Below are positions 41,241 to 49,648 of a stretch of DNA of 52,336 bases, in pieces; within the stretch, counting starts at the first letter, position 1, and each line of letters begins with the position of its first letter. Below the pieces are notes generated by a model, which saw only the letters and a program-made list of their open reading frames with translations, was not told the origin of the DNA and searched no databases. The position numbers and the translations under genes are program-made. This DNA comes from an uncultured Lachnospiraceae bacterium. Lineage in GTDB: Bacteria; Bacillota; Clostridia; Lachnospirales; Lachnospiraceae. The stretch is taken from NCBI GenBank assembly GCA_946557105.1, contig CAMNSZ010000019.1, positions 1-52,336 on the forward strand, written 5' to 3'.

Positions 41241-41449
41241 ACCATAATTTTGTGTGCTTTAGCACACATGGAATCAGAAGTTGACACAATGTCCTTCTGT
41301 GTCAACATTATACCATAATTTTGTGTGCTTCAGCACACATGGAATCAGAAGTTGACACAATGTCCTTCTGTGTCAACATTATACCATAATTTTATGTACT
41401 TTAGCACACATGGAATCAGAAGTTGACACAAGGCTCTTTTGTTTCAACT
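41241..41449 (-). repeat. Three tandem 71-bp units, each with two perfect hairpins
   Basis: Units start at 41241, 41312 and 41383 with a period of exactly 71 bp; the first two are almost identical and the third diverges at its end. Read on the minus strand, each unit has TTGACACA..TGTGTCAA (8-bp stem, 9-nt loop) and TGTGTGCT-AA-AGCACACA (8-bp stem). Unit junctions carry GGTATAATG, a -10-like box. No unique spacers exist, so it is not a CRISPR. The third unit encodes the last 23 residues of the upstream acetyltransferase; the first lies just before the next gene's start. Confidence 0.9.
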
Positions 41450-42164
41450 TCTGACCCATATTATGACGCAATTTTTGTTCTTCCGTGCCCGGGTAATCGG
41501 ATGTCAAAATATGTTCTTCTGTAAAAATATCATCAACGGCGGCAGAACCAAAATAATCAAGTGCAACATGATTCGTAAGAGCCTTCATGATTTCCCAGCC
41601 TTTCCTGCTATTAACGGCGTTTTGAGGTAAAGGTACAAAACCCAAATCCAGATAAATCTTACAGGCAAGCCATGTCGTAGTCTGTGTCGGAATCTTTACA
41701 TGCGTATAACCAAGCCCGCGCATAACGCCTAATACATACGAAATCAGGGGTTTAGACAATCCTTTTCCCTGATATTCCCTGCGGACGGCAACCCAGTGCA
41801 GCCAGCCGTCACCTGATTTGTCCCGATTCGTAATGTCATAATATGCCGTAGCTGTCGCTACTTTCTCACCGTTTTCATTTTCCACGAAAACCATTCTTTC
41901 CAAAAGGGATTTTTCATTGTCGCCATAATATCTGTGCCACGCCTTCAATCCCTGCGCATAGCTTGCAAATTCCTTTGCGGACTTCTCGATATCAATCCAG
42001 ATATCACGGTCTCCCTGCTTATAAAAAACAAATTTGTAGCCTTGGGGAAGCGTAAAACATGGCAGTCTGTCTAAATCACCTTCAAGTAACAGCTCGTAAA
42101 ATTTTATACGCTCGTCATGATTGTCAAATTGTATGTCCGTTCCATTCACTGCTGCTCCTCCCAT
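41379..42164 (-). CDS. GNAT family N-acetyltransferase with repeat-derived tail
   Basis: A 261-aa protein. The GNAT core is in the middle: 'WLHWVAVRREYQGKGLSKPLISYVLGVM' region (motif A near residues 120-148) and 'ACKIYLDLGFVPLP'. Residues 1-90 ('NHDERIKFYELLLEGDL', 'IEKSAKEFASYAQGLKAW') are less typical. The final residues 'SLVSTSDSMCAKVHKIMV' come from a 71-bp repeat unit, which has probably replaced the original stop and lengthened the protein. The start could be ATG 42164 or GTG 42149 (GGGAGGAG directly upstream of the latter). It overlaps the end of the Nudix gene by about 30-40 bp, so both are translated together. Confidence 0.83.
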   Translation of the reverse strand: MGGAAVNGTDIQFDNHDERIKFYELLLEGDLDRLPCFTLPQGYKFVFYKQGDRDIWIDIEKSAKEFASYAQGLKAWHRYYGDNEKSLLERMVFVENENGEKVATATAYYDITNRDKSGDGWLHWVAVRREYQGKGLSKPLISYVLGVMRGLGYTHVKIPTQTTTWLACKIYLDLGFVPLPQNAVNSRKGWEIMKALTNHVALDYFGSAAVDDIFTEEHILTSDYPGTEEQKLRHNMGQKLKQKSLVSTSDSMCAKVHKIMV

Positions 42165-42645
42165 TTAACCACTTTAAAAAGAGCTGGTCTCTTTTTTGCC
42201 AGTCTGCCTTTACTATTTTCTCATTGCCGGCAATAATATTTTCCAAGGTCTCCCACTCAAGCCGAAACCCTTGAGCCATTTCCCTCTCCGTCATTGCGGT
42301 TTCCGAAACAATATTCTCCACATCACAAAAATAATAATAAGAATGCTGTATAAATTTTTGCCCCTTATCAAAGCTATCCTTTCGGATTTCAAGGACTTCT
42401 CCGATTTCTTTTATAGACCCTCTTATCACATGCAGCCCCGTCTCCTCCAGCACCTCTCTGCCCAGAGCCTCCTCATTGCTTTCATCCTTCTCTATTCCGC
42501 CGCCCGGTATCTTGTATTCACCGTTCCTGCCCCTCTGCATTGCAAGAAGACCGTCTTTACATATCACTGCTCTCACCGCATATCGCTCTATAGTCGGCAA
42601 ATCGTCCGTATAATTCTTGCTGTCAACAGAAAATAATAACTTCAT
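42124..42645 (-). CDS. Nudix hydrolase
   Basis: A 173-aa hydrolase of nucleoside diphosphate derivatives. The Nudix box is complete: 'GGGIEKDESNEEALGREVLEETG' segments fit G-x5-E-x7-R-E-x2-E-E-x-G (near residues 48-70). It begins with 'LLFSVDSKNYTDDLPTIERYAVRAVIC' and ends with a short hydrophilic tail overlapping the GNAT gene. Substrates of such stand-alone Nudix proteins cannot be read from sequence. It follows the transcarbamoylase gene by 47 bp. Confidence 0.92.
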   Translation of the reverse strand: MKLLFSVDSKNYTDDLPTIERYAVRAVICKDGLLAMQRGRNGEYKIPGGGIEKDESNEEALGREVLEETGLHVIRGSIKEIGEVLEIRKDSFDKGQKFIQHSYYYFCDVENIVSETAMTEREMAQGFRLEWETLENIIAGNEKIVKADWQKRDQLFLKWLNGRSSSEWNGHTI

Positions 42646-42692
42646 TATATGTATCTCCTTCTTCCTTTGCTATTCCCGCCATTTTCCTGTTT

Positions 42693-43541
42693 TTAGCCGG
42701 ACGTCTGTCCGCTCGATTCCATACACCATATCATAACAGCCTGTTGAACCGTCAATAAATTCTTTTTAAATCCATACCCTATAAAATATTCTGACTGTAT
42801 TGCATCATCAGAAACCTCTTCGTCGCGATAAAATGGAGGACAAGGGTTTAATACGGCATTTTTGTTAGCCAGCTCCATTACCCTTTTCGTTACCTGACAA
42901 TCGCCAAAATCATTTAATACCCCGGACGGAAGAGAATCCGTACATACAATATCTTTTCCTTTGATTGCCGTTTCTATATCATGGTATATCTTTATATCAT
43001 CCATTTCATAGCCGATGGCGCAGCATTGTGACAAATCCAATCCCATAACCTCAGACGCCTCTTTCCAAGCCAGACCGATATTTCCGGATTTTCCGCAAAA
43101 CAGATACTTATCGCTTCTAAAGTTATCCCTGATTTTTGACAAAGAATACATATCCGCTAAAATTTCACAAGGATGATTGATATCCGTCATGGCATTGATA
43201 ACCGGAGCTTCAGAATACTTGGCGAATTTTTCAAGCAACCGTATGTCCTTGTGCCGTACAATGACAATATCCGCCCAGTTATTCAAATAGCCGCAGACAT
43301 CTCTTAAATCCTCCTTTTTATTCAATGTGTCATCAGGAAACAGTAGGGATTGACCCCCCAGAAGATTTATACCCTTCTCAAAGGTTACCCGCGTTCTAAT
43401 ACTTGAAGCCGGGAAAAATAAAATAACACTTTTCCCATTAAGGAACTTACTATATTTTCCGCTGCCGATTTCATCTGCAATATGAAATATTTCATATATT
43501 TCTTTTTCCTGCAGGTCAGTTAATCTAATCAAATTTTTCAT
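42693..43541 (-). CDS. Aspartate/ornithine carbamoyltransferase-family protein with atypical substrate motifs
   Basis: A 282-aa member of the transcarbamoylase superfamily, shorter than ornithine or aspartate carbamoyltransferases (about 305-330). The carbamoyl-phosphate loop is 'PASSIRTRVTFEKG' (residues 45-58), in place of the usual S-T-R-T-R. 'INHPCEILADMYSL' (near 121) carries HPCE where the family has HPxQ. The second-substrate motif that reads HCLP in ornithine enzymes or HPGP in aspartate enzymes is here 'NPCPPFYRDEEV'. These changes mean the acceptor is neither clearly ornithine nor aspartate. carAB, the source of carbamoyl phosphate, lies 6 kb away. The GTG/ATG start is at 43541. Confidence 0.82.
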   Translation of the reverse strand: MKNLIRLTDLQEKEIYEIFHIADEIGSGKYSKFLNGKSVILFFPASSIRTRVTFEKGINLLGGQSLLFPDDTLNKKEDLRDVCGYLNNWADIVIVRHKDIRLLEKFAKYSEAPVINAMTDINHPCEILADMYSLSKIRDNFRSDKYLFCGKSGNIGLAWKEASEVMGLDLSQCCAIGYEMDDIKIYHDIETAIKGKDIVCTDSLPSGVLNDFGDCQVTKRVMELANKNAVLNPCPPFYRDEEVSDDAIQSEYFIGYGFKKNLLTVQQAVMIWCMESSGQTSG

Positions 43542-43576
43542 TTGTTGTCACCTCTGCCAATAGGAATCATTTACAG

Positions 43577-44113
43577 TCAAATAATACGAATCTGGCACAT
43601 TTTCATAGCCTCCAATGCATTTTTATGGCTCTGAGGCGTTACTCCGGCACAGCATTTTTCGTCAACCGTCACAGGCACCTGCGGCAGGAACGCCTTGACT
43701 AACAGAGCATTAGAAATCACACAAATATCGGTACACAAGCCGATTAAGGTAATCTCCTCAATTCCTCTCTCTCCCTTTTTCTTCAGCTCGCTGTCCTGTT
43801 CTGCGAGCAGCCTTCCCAATTCGGCGCTTCCAAAGGCAGGCTTATCAATCGGCTCCTCTTCTTTTCTGAGGGCTTCTATCTGCGGGTGAAGCTCCCACCC
43901 CTTTGTACCCTTCACACAATGAACCACAGGCAGGTTTTTCCCTTCCTGAGTTTCCATATAATCCTCTCCGTGAGTGTCTCTGGTAAAAATTATACGCCCC
44001 TCAAACTCTTTTATTTTCTTTACTACCCAAGGCACAACGGCGACAGCCTCCTTGGTTCCCAACGCGCCGTCGATAAAATCATTCTGCATGTCCACCACTA
44101 TTAAAATTTTCAT
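43577..44113 (-). CDS. Isochorismatase-family cysteine hydrolase (nicotinamidase-like)
   Basis: A 178-aa hydrolase. The catalytic triad positions are visible: Asp in 'LIVVDMQNDFIDGALG' (near residue 9), Lys in 'PIDKPAFGSAEL', and the nucleophile Cys in 'LIGLCTDICVISNALLV'. The metal-site motif 'RDTHGEDYMETQEG' with 'LPVVHCVKGTKGWELHP' is like PncA-type nicotinamidases, which deamidate nicotinamide for NAD salvage. ATG 44113 follows AGAGGA; the extension to 44155 lacks conservation. It follows purL and its terminator, and precedes the transcarbamoylase gene by 35 bp. Other amidases of the family are possible. Confidence 0.87.
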   Translation of the reverse strand: MKILIVVDMQNDFIDGALGTKEAVAVVPWVVKKIKEFEGRIIFTRDTHGEDYMETQEGKNLPVVHCVKGTKGWELHPQIEALRKEEEPIDKPAFGSAELGRLLAEQDSELKKKGERGIEEITLIGLCTDICVISNALLVKAFLPQVPVTVDEKCCAGVTPQSHKNALEAMKMCQIRII

Positions 44114-44203
44114 ATTAATCCTCTCTGCCGGAGCGCTTTTTACGCAGGCACGCAAGCCAAATATCAGATTCGGCTCTGCGATTCAAATTTGTGACGGAGT
44201 ACT

Positions 44204-44249
44204 AAATTGACCCTGCAATGAGATTACACCCCCATTGCAGAGTCAATTT
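44204..44249 (-). terminator. Intrinsic terminator of purL
   Basis: A 17-bp stem (aaattgac, one C-A mismatch, ctgcaatg, with its complement) and a 12-nt loop, beginning 12 bp past the purL stop. The T tract on the minus strand is short (ATTTAGTAC). Confidence 0.75.
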
Positions 44250-44261
44250 CTTCTCCTCATT

Positions 44262-47200
44262 TTATTTAAAATATGCCACGCCCGACTCAAATATCTTCAA
44301 ATCCTGTTCACCGTAAATATTGATTGCCACGGCGTTGTCGCGTCTCTCGGAGTGAGCCATCTTACCCAAGCACCTGCCGTCCGGCGAGGTAATTCCCTCG
44401 ATAGCACAATAGGAGCCGTTTACATTGTACTCCTCATCCATGGACACATTGCCCTCTGCGTCCGCATACCGGGTGGCAATCTGTCCGTTAGCAGCAAGCT
44501 TATCCAGCCACTCCTTGGGAGCAACGAAGCGCCCCTCCCCATGCGAAGCGGGATTACAATAGGTTGCGCCCAGCGTAGCGCCCTGTAACCAAGGAGACTT
44601 ATCGGATACTACCTTAATGTATACCATCTTAGAAATATGCCTGTTTATGGTGTTAAAGGTCAGGGTGGGAGAATCCTCCTTCTGTCCTACAATCTCACCG
44701 TATGGCACCAGCCCCAGCTTAATCAATGCCTGAAAACCGTTACAGATGCCAAGCGCCAGTCCGTCGCGCTCCTTGAGAAGCTTTGTTACCGATTCCTTTA
44801 TCTTCTCATTCTGGAATGCGGTGGCAAAAAACTTTGCGCTTCCGTCCGGCTCGTCTCCTGCGGAAAAGCCTCCGGGGAACATAATAATCTGCGCCTGACC
44901 GATTTCCCTTTCAAATATTCCTACGGACTCGCGGATATCCTCTGCGCTCAGGTTCTTAAATACCTTTGTCACCACCTTGGCTCCCGCGCGCTCAAATGCC
45001 TTAGCCGTATCGTACTCACAATTCGTACCGGGAAATACCGGGATAAATACCGTAGGCTTTGCCACCTTATTCTTACATACATAAATGCTGTCCGCCTTAT
45101 AGCAGTCGCTTGCCACCGGCTCACAGCCCTTCACAGCCTTAGTAGGGAACACCTTCTCCAGCTTGGAGGTCCATGCCTGCAATGCCTCCTCCATGGAAAT
45201 CTTCACATTGCCGTATACAAACTCAGGCTCCTTCGTAACGGTACCGATTACCGTATAGTCCAGCCCCGTTTTCTCAAGCGTCCTCAGCTTATCTGCGGGT
45301 ATTTCCGCCAGAATATCTCCCAGTCCGTTAGCAAACAGCGTATCCGTTGTCACATCATGATTAACTGTAACGCCCAGCTTATTGCCGAAAGCCATCTTGG
45401 ACAACGCCGCCGCAACGCCTTTTGAATCAATCGCATATGCCGATACGATTGTCTTATTCAGTGTCAGCTGATGGAGCTTTCCGTACAGCTCTGCCACCGC
45501 CTCATACATGGGAATGTCAAAATCATCCTTCTCAATCTCAAAACGTACCAGCTTATTGCCGGGCGTCTTAAGCTCGGGAGTGACAATATCGCCATATTTG
45601 GCAATATCCACCGCAAAGGAAACCAAGGTGGGCGGTACGTCAATGTCATTAAAGGTTCCCGACATACTGTCCTTACCGCCTATGGAGGGCAGCCCGAAGC
45701 CTATCTGCGCGTCATAGGCGCCGAGCAGCGCCGCAAAGGGCTGGCTCCAACGCTCCGGAGCGCTTGTCATTCTCCTGAAATACTCTTGGAAGGTAAAACG
45801 TATTTTACTGAAATCACCGCCGGAAGCCACAATCTTTGCCATGGATTCCACCACCGCGTAAACGGCGCCGTGGTAAGGGCTCCACGAGGACAAATAAGGG
45901 TCAAAGCCATGGCTCATCATAGTCACGGTATCTGTTTTCCCCTGTAGCACAGGAAGCTTCGCCACCATAGTCTGGGTCTCGGTAAGCTGGTACTTACCGC
46001 CGTAGGGCATCAGCACGCTTGCCGCGCCGATAGAGGAATCAAACATCTCCACCAGCCCCTTTTGCGAGCAGACATTCAAATCATTTAAAAGCGTCAGCCA
46101 CGCTGCCCTTACATCACCCTCCTCCAGCTTCCTGCCCACTGCTTCCACGGCATATTTATCAAAATAATTATCCTCCTTAGAGGGAATATCCACCTTCACG
46201 GCAGTCTCCTGATGAGCGCCGTTTGTATCCAAAAAAGCGCGCTTTAAATCTACGATTTTCCTGCCTCTCCAATTGAGCACCAGCCTCGGCTCCTCGGTCA
46301 CTACCGCCACCGGCACAGCCTCTAAATTCTCCTCTGCCGCATATTGAAGAAAGGTATCCACATCCTTAGGGTCAACCACTACCGCCATACGCTCCTGCGA
46401 TTCGGAAATGGCAAGCTCCGTACCGTCCAGTCCGGCATATTTTTTGGGAACCTTATCCAAATCCACGATAAGTCCGTCGGCAAGCTCACCGATGGCAACG
46501 GACACCCCGCCCGCACCGAAATCGTTACATTTCTTAATCAAACGGCTGACCTCTTCCCTGCGGAACAGTCTTTGAATCTTACGCTCCGTAGGCGCGTTGC
46601 CCTTTTGCACCTCGGCTCCGCAGGTCTCGATGGAGCTTTCGGTATGTACCTTGGAGGAGCCTGTTGCACCGCCGCAGCCGTCCCGCCCGGTACGCCCGCC
46701 CAACAGAATAATGATGTCTCCCGGGTCGGAGGTCTCACGGATAACGTTTCTTCTGGGAGCGGCGCCCATTACCGCGCCGATTTCCATTCTCTTCGCCACA
46801 TAGTCGGGATGATAAATCTCTTTTACAAAGCCCGTTGCCAGACCAATCTGATTGCCGTAAGAGGAGTAGCCGCTTGCCGCGCCGCGCACTAATTTCTTTT
46901 GGGAAAGCTTACCTTTTAAGGTGTCCGCCACAGGCACGGTAGGATCCGCCGCACCCGTCACGCGCATTGCCTGATATACATAACCCCGTCCGGAAAGAGG
47001 GTCGCGGATTGCGCCGCCAAGACAGGTCGCCGCGCCGCCGAAGGGCTCAATTTCCGTAGGATGATTGTGAGTCTCGTTTTTAAAAAATACAAGCCATTCC
47101 TCCGTCTCCACACGGTCGCCGTAGTCCATCTCCACGGGCACAACGACGGAACAGGCGTTGATTTCATCCGACTGCTCCATATCCTCAAGCTTTCCGTCCT

Positions 47201-48059
47201 TTTTTAGCTTTCTCATTGCCATTAACGCCAAGTCCATAAGGCAGACAAACTTGTCCTTTCTGCCCGCAAAAATCTCCTCCCTTGTATCCAGATAGCTCTG
47301 ATAAGTAGTCTCAATGGGTGAACGATAATAGCCCTCTCCAAATTCCACATCCGTAAGCTCCGTAGAGAAGGTAGTGTGACGGCAATGGTCGGACCAATAG
47401 GTATCCAGCACACGTATTTCCGTCATGGATGGGTCTCGCTTTTCATCGTCATGGAAATATTTCTGAATATGTAGGAAATCCTTAAAGGTCATAGCCAACC
47501 CGAGGGAATCATATAAATCATGCAGCTCCTTCTCAGGCATATTGCAAAAGCCCTCAAAAACCGACACGTCCGCAGGCTCGTCAAACACGGCAATCAAAGT
47601 GTCCGGTTTTTTCATATCCGTCTCGCGGGAGTCCACCGGATTAATACAATATGCCTTGATGCGGGCAAATTCCTCCTCGGAAATATTACCCTCTATTAAA
47701 TAAGTAACCGCCGTTCTGATAACCGGCTCCTCGTTTTCATCCAAAAAGCGTACGCACTGGACTGCGGAATCCGCTCTCTGGTCAAACTGTCCGGGCAAAA
47801 ATTCCACGGAAAAAACCTTACCGTTTCCGGGAATCTCTATTTGTTCCTCATATAAATCATCGACGGGCGGCTCTGAAAACACCGTCCTGCAGGCTCTCGT
47901 GAACACTTTATCAGAGATATTCTCCACATCATAGCGGATAAACACGCGGACATTTTCAACATTAATGCCCAGATAATTTTTTAGCTCCTCATGCAGCTCC
48001 TTTGCCTTAACCGCAAAGGGCTCCTTCTTTTCTACATAGATACGTCTTACGTCTCCCAT
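44262..48059 (-). CDS. purL: Phosphoribosylformylglycinamidine synthase, single-chain
   Basis: It makes FGAM from FGAR, glutamine and ATP in purine synthesis. The 1265-aa chain unites the PurS-like, synthetase and glutaminase parts, as in many clostridia. N-terminal part: 'RRIYVEKKEPFAVKAKELHEE'. Synthetase: 'WSDHCRHTTFSTELTDVEF', 'FKNETHNHPTEIEPFGGAATCLGG', 'GKDSMSGTFNDIDVPPTLVS'. Glutaminase: 'MFPGGFSAGDEPDGSAKF', nucleophile 'LALGICNGFQALIKLG', and 'SHGEGRFVAP' region. GGAGG lies 9 nt before ATG 48059, and a promoter TTGTGA-17-TATCAT at 48102-48130. No purine riboswitch is apparent in the short leader. Confidence 0.97.
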   Translation of the reverse strand: MGDVRRIYVEKKEPFAVKAKELHEELKNYLGINVENVRVFIRYDVENISDKVFTRACRTVFSEPPVDDLYEEQIEIPGNGKVFSVEFLPGQFDQRADSAVQCVRFLDENEEPVIRTAVTYLIEGNISEEEFARIKAYCINPVDSRETDMKKPDTLIAVFDEPADVSVFEGFCNMPEKELHDLYDSLGLAMTFKDFLHIQKYFHDDEKRDPSMTEIRVLDTYWSDHCRHTTFSTELTDVEFGEGYYRSPIETTYQSYLDTREEIFAGRKDKFVCLMDLALMAMRKLKKDGKLEDMEQSDEINACSVVVPVEMDYGDRVETEEWLVFFKNETHNHPTEIEPFGGAATCLGGAIRDPLSGRGYVYQAMRVTGAADPTVPVADTLKGKLSQKKLVRGAASGYSSYGNQIGLATGFVKEIYHPDYVAKRMEIGAVMGAAPRRNVIRETSDPGDIIILLGGRTGRDGCGGATGSSKVHTESSIETCGAEVQKGNAPTERKIQRLFRREEVSRLIKKCNDFGAGGVSVAIGELADGLIVDLDKVPKKYAGLDGTELAISESQERMAVVVDPKDVDTFLQYAAEENLEAVPVAVVTEEPRLVLNWRGRKIVDLKRAFLDTNGAHQETAVKVDIPSKEDNYFDKYAVEAVGRKLEEGDVRAAWLTLLNDLNVCSQKGLVEMFDSSIGAASVLMPYGGKYQLTETQTMVAKLPVLQGKTDTVTMMSHGFDPYLSSWSPYHGAVYAVVESMAKIVASGGDFSKIRFTFQEYFRRMTSAPERWSQPFAALLGAYDAQIGFGLPSIGGKDSMSGTFNDIDVPPTLVSFAVDIAKYGDIVTPELKTPGNKLVRFEIEKDDFDIPMYEAVAELYGKLHQLTLNKTIVSAYAIDSKGVAAALSKMAFGNKLGVTVNHDVTTDTLFANGLGDILAEIPADKLRTLEKTGLDYTVIGTVTKEPEFVYGNVKISMEEALQAWTSKLEKVFPTKAVKGCEPVASDCYKADSIYVCKNKVAKPTVFIPVFPGTNCEYDTAKAFERAGAKVVTKVFKNLSAEDIRESVGIFEREIGQAQIIMFPGGFSAGDEPDGSAKFFATAFQNEKIKESVTKLLKERDGLALGICNGFQALIKLGLVPYGEIVGQKEDSPTLTFNTINRHISKMVYIKVVSDKSPWLQGATLGATYCNPASHGEGRFVAPKEWLDKLAANGQIATRYADAEGNVSMDEEYNVNGSYCAIEGITSPDGRCLGKMAHSERRDNAVAINIYGEQDLKIFESGVAYFK

Positions 48060-48101
48060 GCTGAATCCTCCGAAAATAATTTTTTCAATAAATCCTTATA
48101 T

Positions 48102-48130
48102 ATGATACAACGAAAAGTGTTTCGTCACAA
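48102..48130 (-). promoter_or_regulatory. Promoter of purL
   Basis: Minus strand TTGTGA, a 17-nt spacer, then TATCAT, about 40 bp upstream of the purL ATG. Confidence 0.6.
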
Positions 48131-48176
48131 TAGGATGAAACCATAATTCCCTACATTACCGTAAAATTCTGGCTCC

Positions 48177-48761
48177 TTACTCTTCCACGCCCAGCCCACG
48201 CAGTATAAAAAGAATTTCCCTGTCCACTGCCTCGGCGGTGATACCGATGGTCTGGGCGGATATCTTTAATCCTTCTAGCACAAACATAATATTACGGGCT
48301 GTTCCCTTGCAGTCCTCACACAAAAATTCACCGTTCTCCACACCTGTCTCAATAAGCTTTTCAATAATTTTCACGGCCGAGTCAAACTGCTTTTTTAAAA
48401 CATTATCCTTTTTGGGCAGGCTGTTATCAAAATAAAATTCATAAATCGCCTGTGTCAAAGTATCCTTCCTGCGAAGAAGCTCTTTCTTCTGCTCCCGTAA
48501 AAACAAAAGCAGAATATCGGCCGCCGTTGCATCTTCCTTTATGCTGTCTGAAAACACATCGTCGGCCTCCTCGCTCTCCAGCTTAAGCACCTCCAGAAAA
48601 ATCTGATTGGTGCTTTCAAAATATAGATATAATCCTCCACGGCTAATGTCGCATGCTTCCACAATATCCTTCATGGTAACCTTCTTAAAGCCCTTCTCCA
48701 TAAAGACTTTTCTTGCCGTCTCCAAAATATATCTTTTCTTCTGTGTTGATTTCTCACCCAT
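48177..48761 (-). CDS. TetR-family transcriptional regulator
   Basis: A 194-aa regulator. The N-terminal HTH is clear: 'ILETARKVFMEKGFKKVTMKDIVEACDISRGGLYLYFESTNQIF' segments with the usual G-x-x-Y-x-Y-F turn. The C-terminal ligand part is helical with no fixed motif ('LLLFLREQKKELLRRKDTL'). ATG at 48761 has AGGGG about 9 nt upstream; a TTG 6 nt earlier is possible. The stop is about 50 bp before the purL promoter region. It follows the unknown gene at 48780-49244 by 18 bp and is probably co-transcribed with it. The ligand and targets are not visible. Confidence 0.9.
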   Translation of the reverse strand: MGEKSTQKKRYILETARKVFMEKGFKKVTMKDIVEACDISRGGLYLYFESTNQIFLEVLKLESEEADDVFSDSIKEDATAADILLLFLREQKKELLRRKDTLTQAIYEFYFDNSLPKKDNVLKKQFDSAVKIIEKLIETGVENGEFLCEDCKGTARNIMFVLEGLKISAQTIGITAEAVDREILFILRGLGVEE

Positions 48762-48779
48762 CCTCAAGTTCCCCTCTGC

Positions 48780-49244
48780 CTACAGCTCCATTGGCCTATC
48801 CCAAAATTCTATAATGTCCTTCATCTGCTTTAATGTCAGATAAAAAATATTTTCTCTGACAGCTTCACTCCACAGCGTGCCCTTCGTTCTGCCGCCAAGC
48901 ACATAATGGGAGAGGATACCCTTAAGCACATTCCACTCCTTCCAGCCTGCCTTTGCGATAATACGTCTCTCGTCGTCATGGCTGTGAAGACGGTTGCGTG
49001 TATAAACATATTGATAATTACGCTCCATCAGAGAGCTCTTGGAGGCCTCCCGTACAAAATTCATAAGCGTGCCGTCATAAACAGGGAATTTTAATGTACC
49101 TTCGCCGATTTCCTGCCCCTTATAGGTTGAACTTGCCGTCTTACCTGCATTCTGCTCCAGCCACGGCAGATACTTTAAAAGCGGCCAAACCGACTCCTTG
49201 TACTCCGTGATTATCTTTTGCCTGTAATCCATATCCTGTTCCAT
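48780..49244 (-). CDS. Conserved-looking protein of unknown function
   Basis: A 154-aa soluble protein, 'MEQDMDYRQKIITEYKESV' at the start. It has several aromatic and charged segments ('KESVWPLLKYLPWLEQNAGK', 'KFPVYDGTLMNFVREA', 'YVYTRNRLHSHDDERRII') and no signal peptide or membrane helix. ATG 49244 has GGGAGG 7 nt upstream; the longer frame to 49304 is not supported. The paired gene downstream is a TetR regulator, so the protein may be its regulatory target. I do not recognise the family. Confidence 0.75.
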   Translation of the reverse strand: MEQDMDYRQKIITEYKESVWPLLKYLPWLEQNAGKTASSTYKGQEIGEGTLKFPVYDGTLMNFVREASKSSLMERNYQYVYTRNRLHSHDDERRIIAKAGWKEWNVLKGILSHYVLGGRTKGTLWSEAVRENIFYLTLKQMKDIIEFWDRPMEL

Positions 49245-49304
49245 GACAATACCTCCCGAACCCTCTTCATATATTATCTTTAATACATTTAATACCTTTT
49301 TCAA

Positions 49305-49648
49305 ATTTAGATAAAAAATGACACATATGTATTTTTATTTTATCATATTTTTATTAAAAGTACAGCAGAAAATTTAATATACTTATCCATATACTTTATT
49401 GGAATTTTGTTGTATACTGTAATTATATTATTTAAAATCAGGATTTACAGATGAGTTTCTTGAAATTTTGTTATTTTTCAGGATTTTTAGAACCCCGTAT
49501 AGTGAAATTGCAAGGGAAACTTAAAGGGAAAGCTCATCCGCGACAAACATAGTATTTTCAAGGATTAGCAGACATTATGACAGCAAAATATAACGAATAT
49601 TAAATTCCTTAGATTTTGTAAAAAACAATTAATATTTAGAGGTATTTT
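49305..49648. other. AT-rich intergenic region between divergent genes
   Basis: This 344-bp stretch separates the minus-strand unknown gene from the plus-strand CNBD gene. It contains AT-rich boxes (tatact, tatatt) that could serve promoters in either direction, and a possible 33-codon ORF at 49451-49552 (ATG with AGGA 7 nt upstream, stop TAG) with no recognisable product. I see no riboswitch or terminator in it. Confidence 0.5.

Noticed and set aside
41241..41449. CRISPR array or protein-coding repeat
   Set aside because: The 71-bp period has no spacers and is not a multiple of three, so no frame continues across units.
49451..49552. 33-codon ORF in the leader of the CNBD gene
   Set aside because: It has a possible AGGA site, but no conserved pattern, no coupling to the next gene and biased AT composition.
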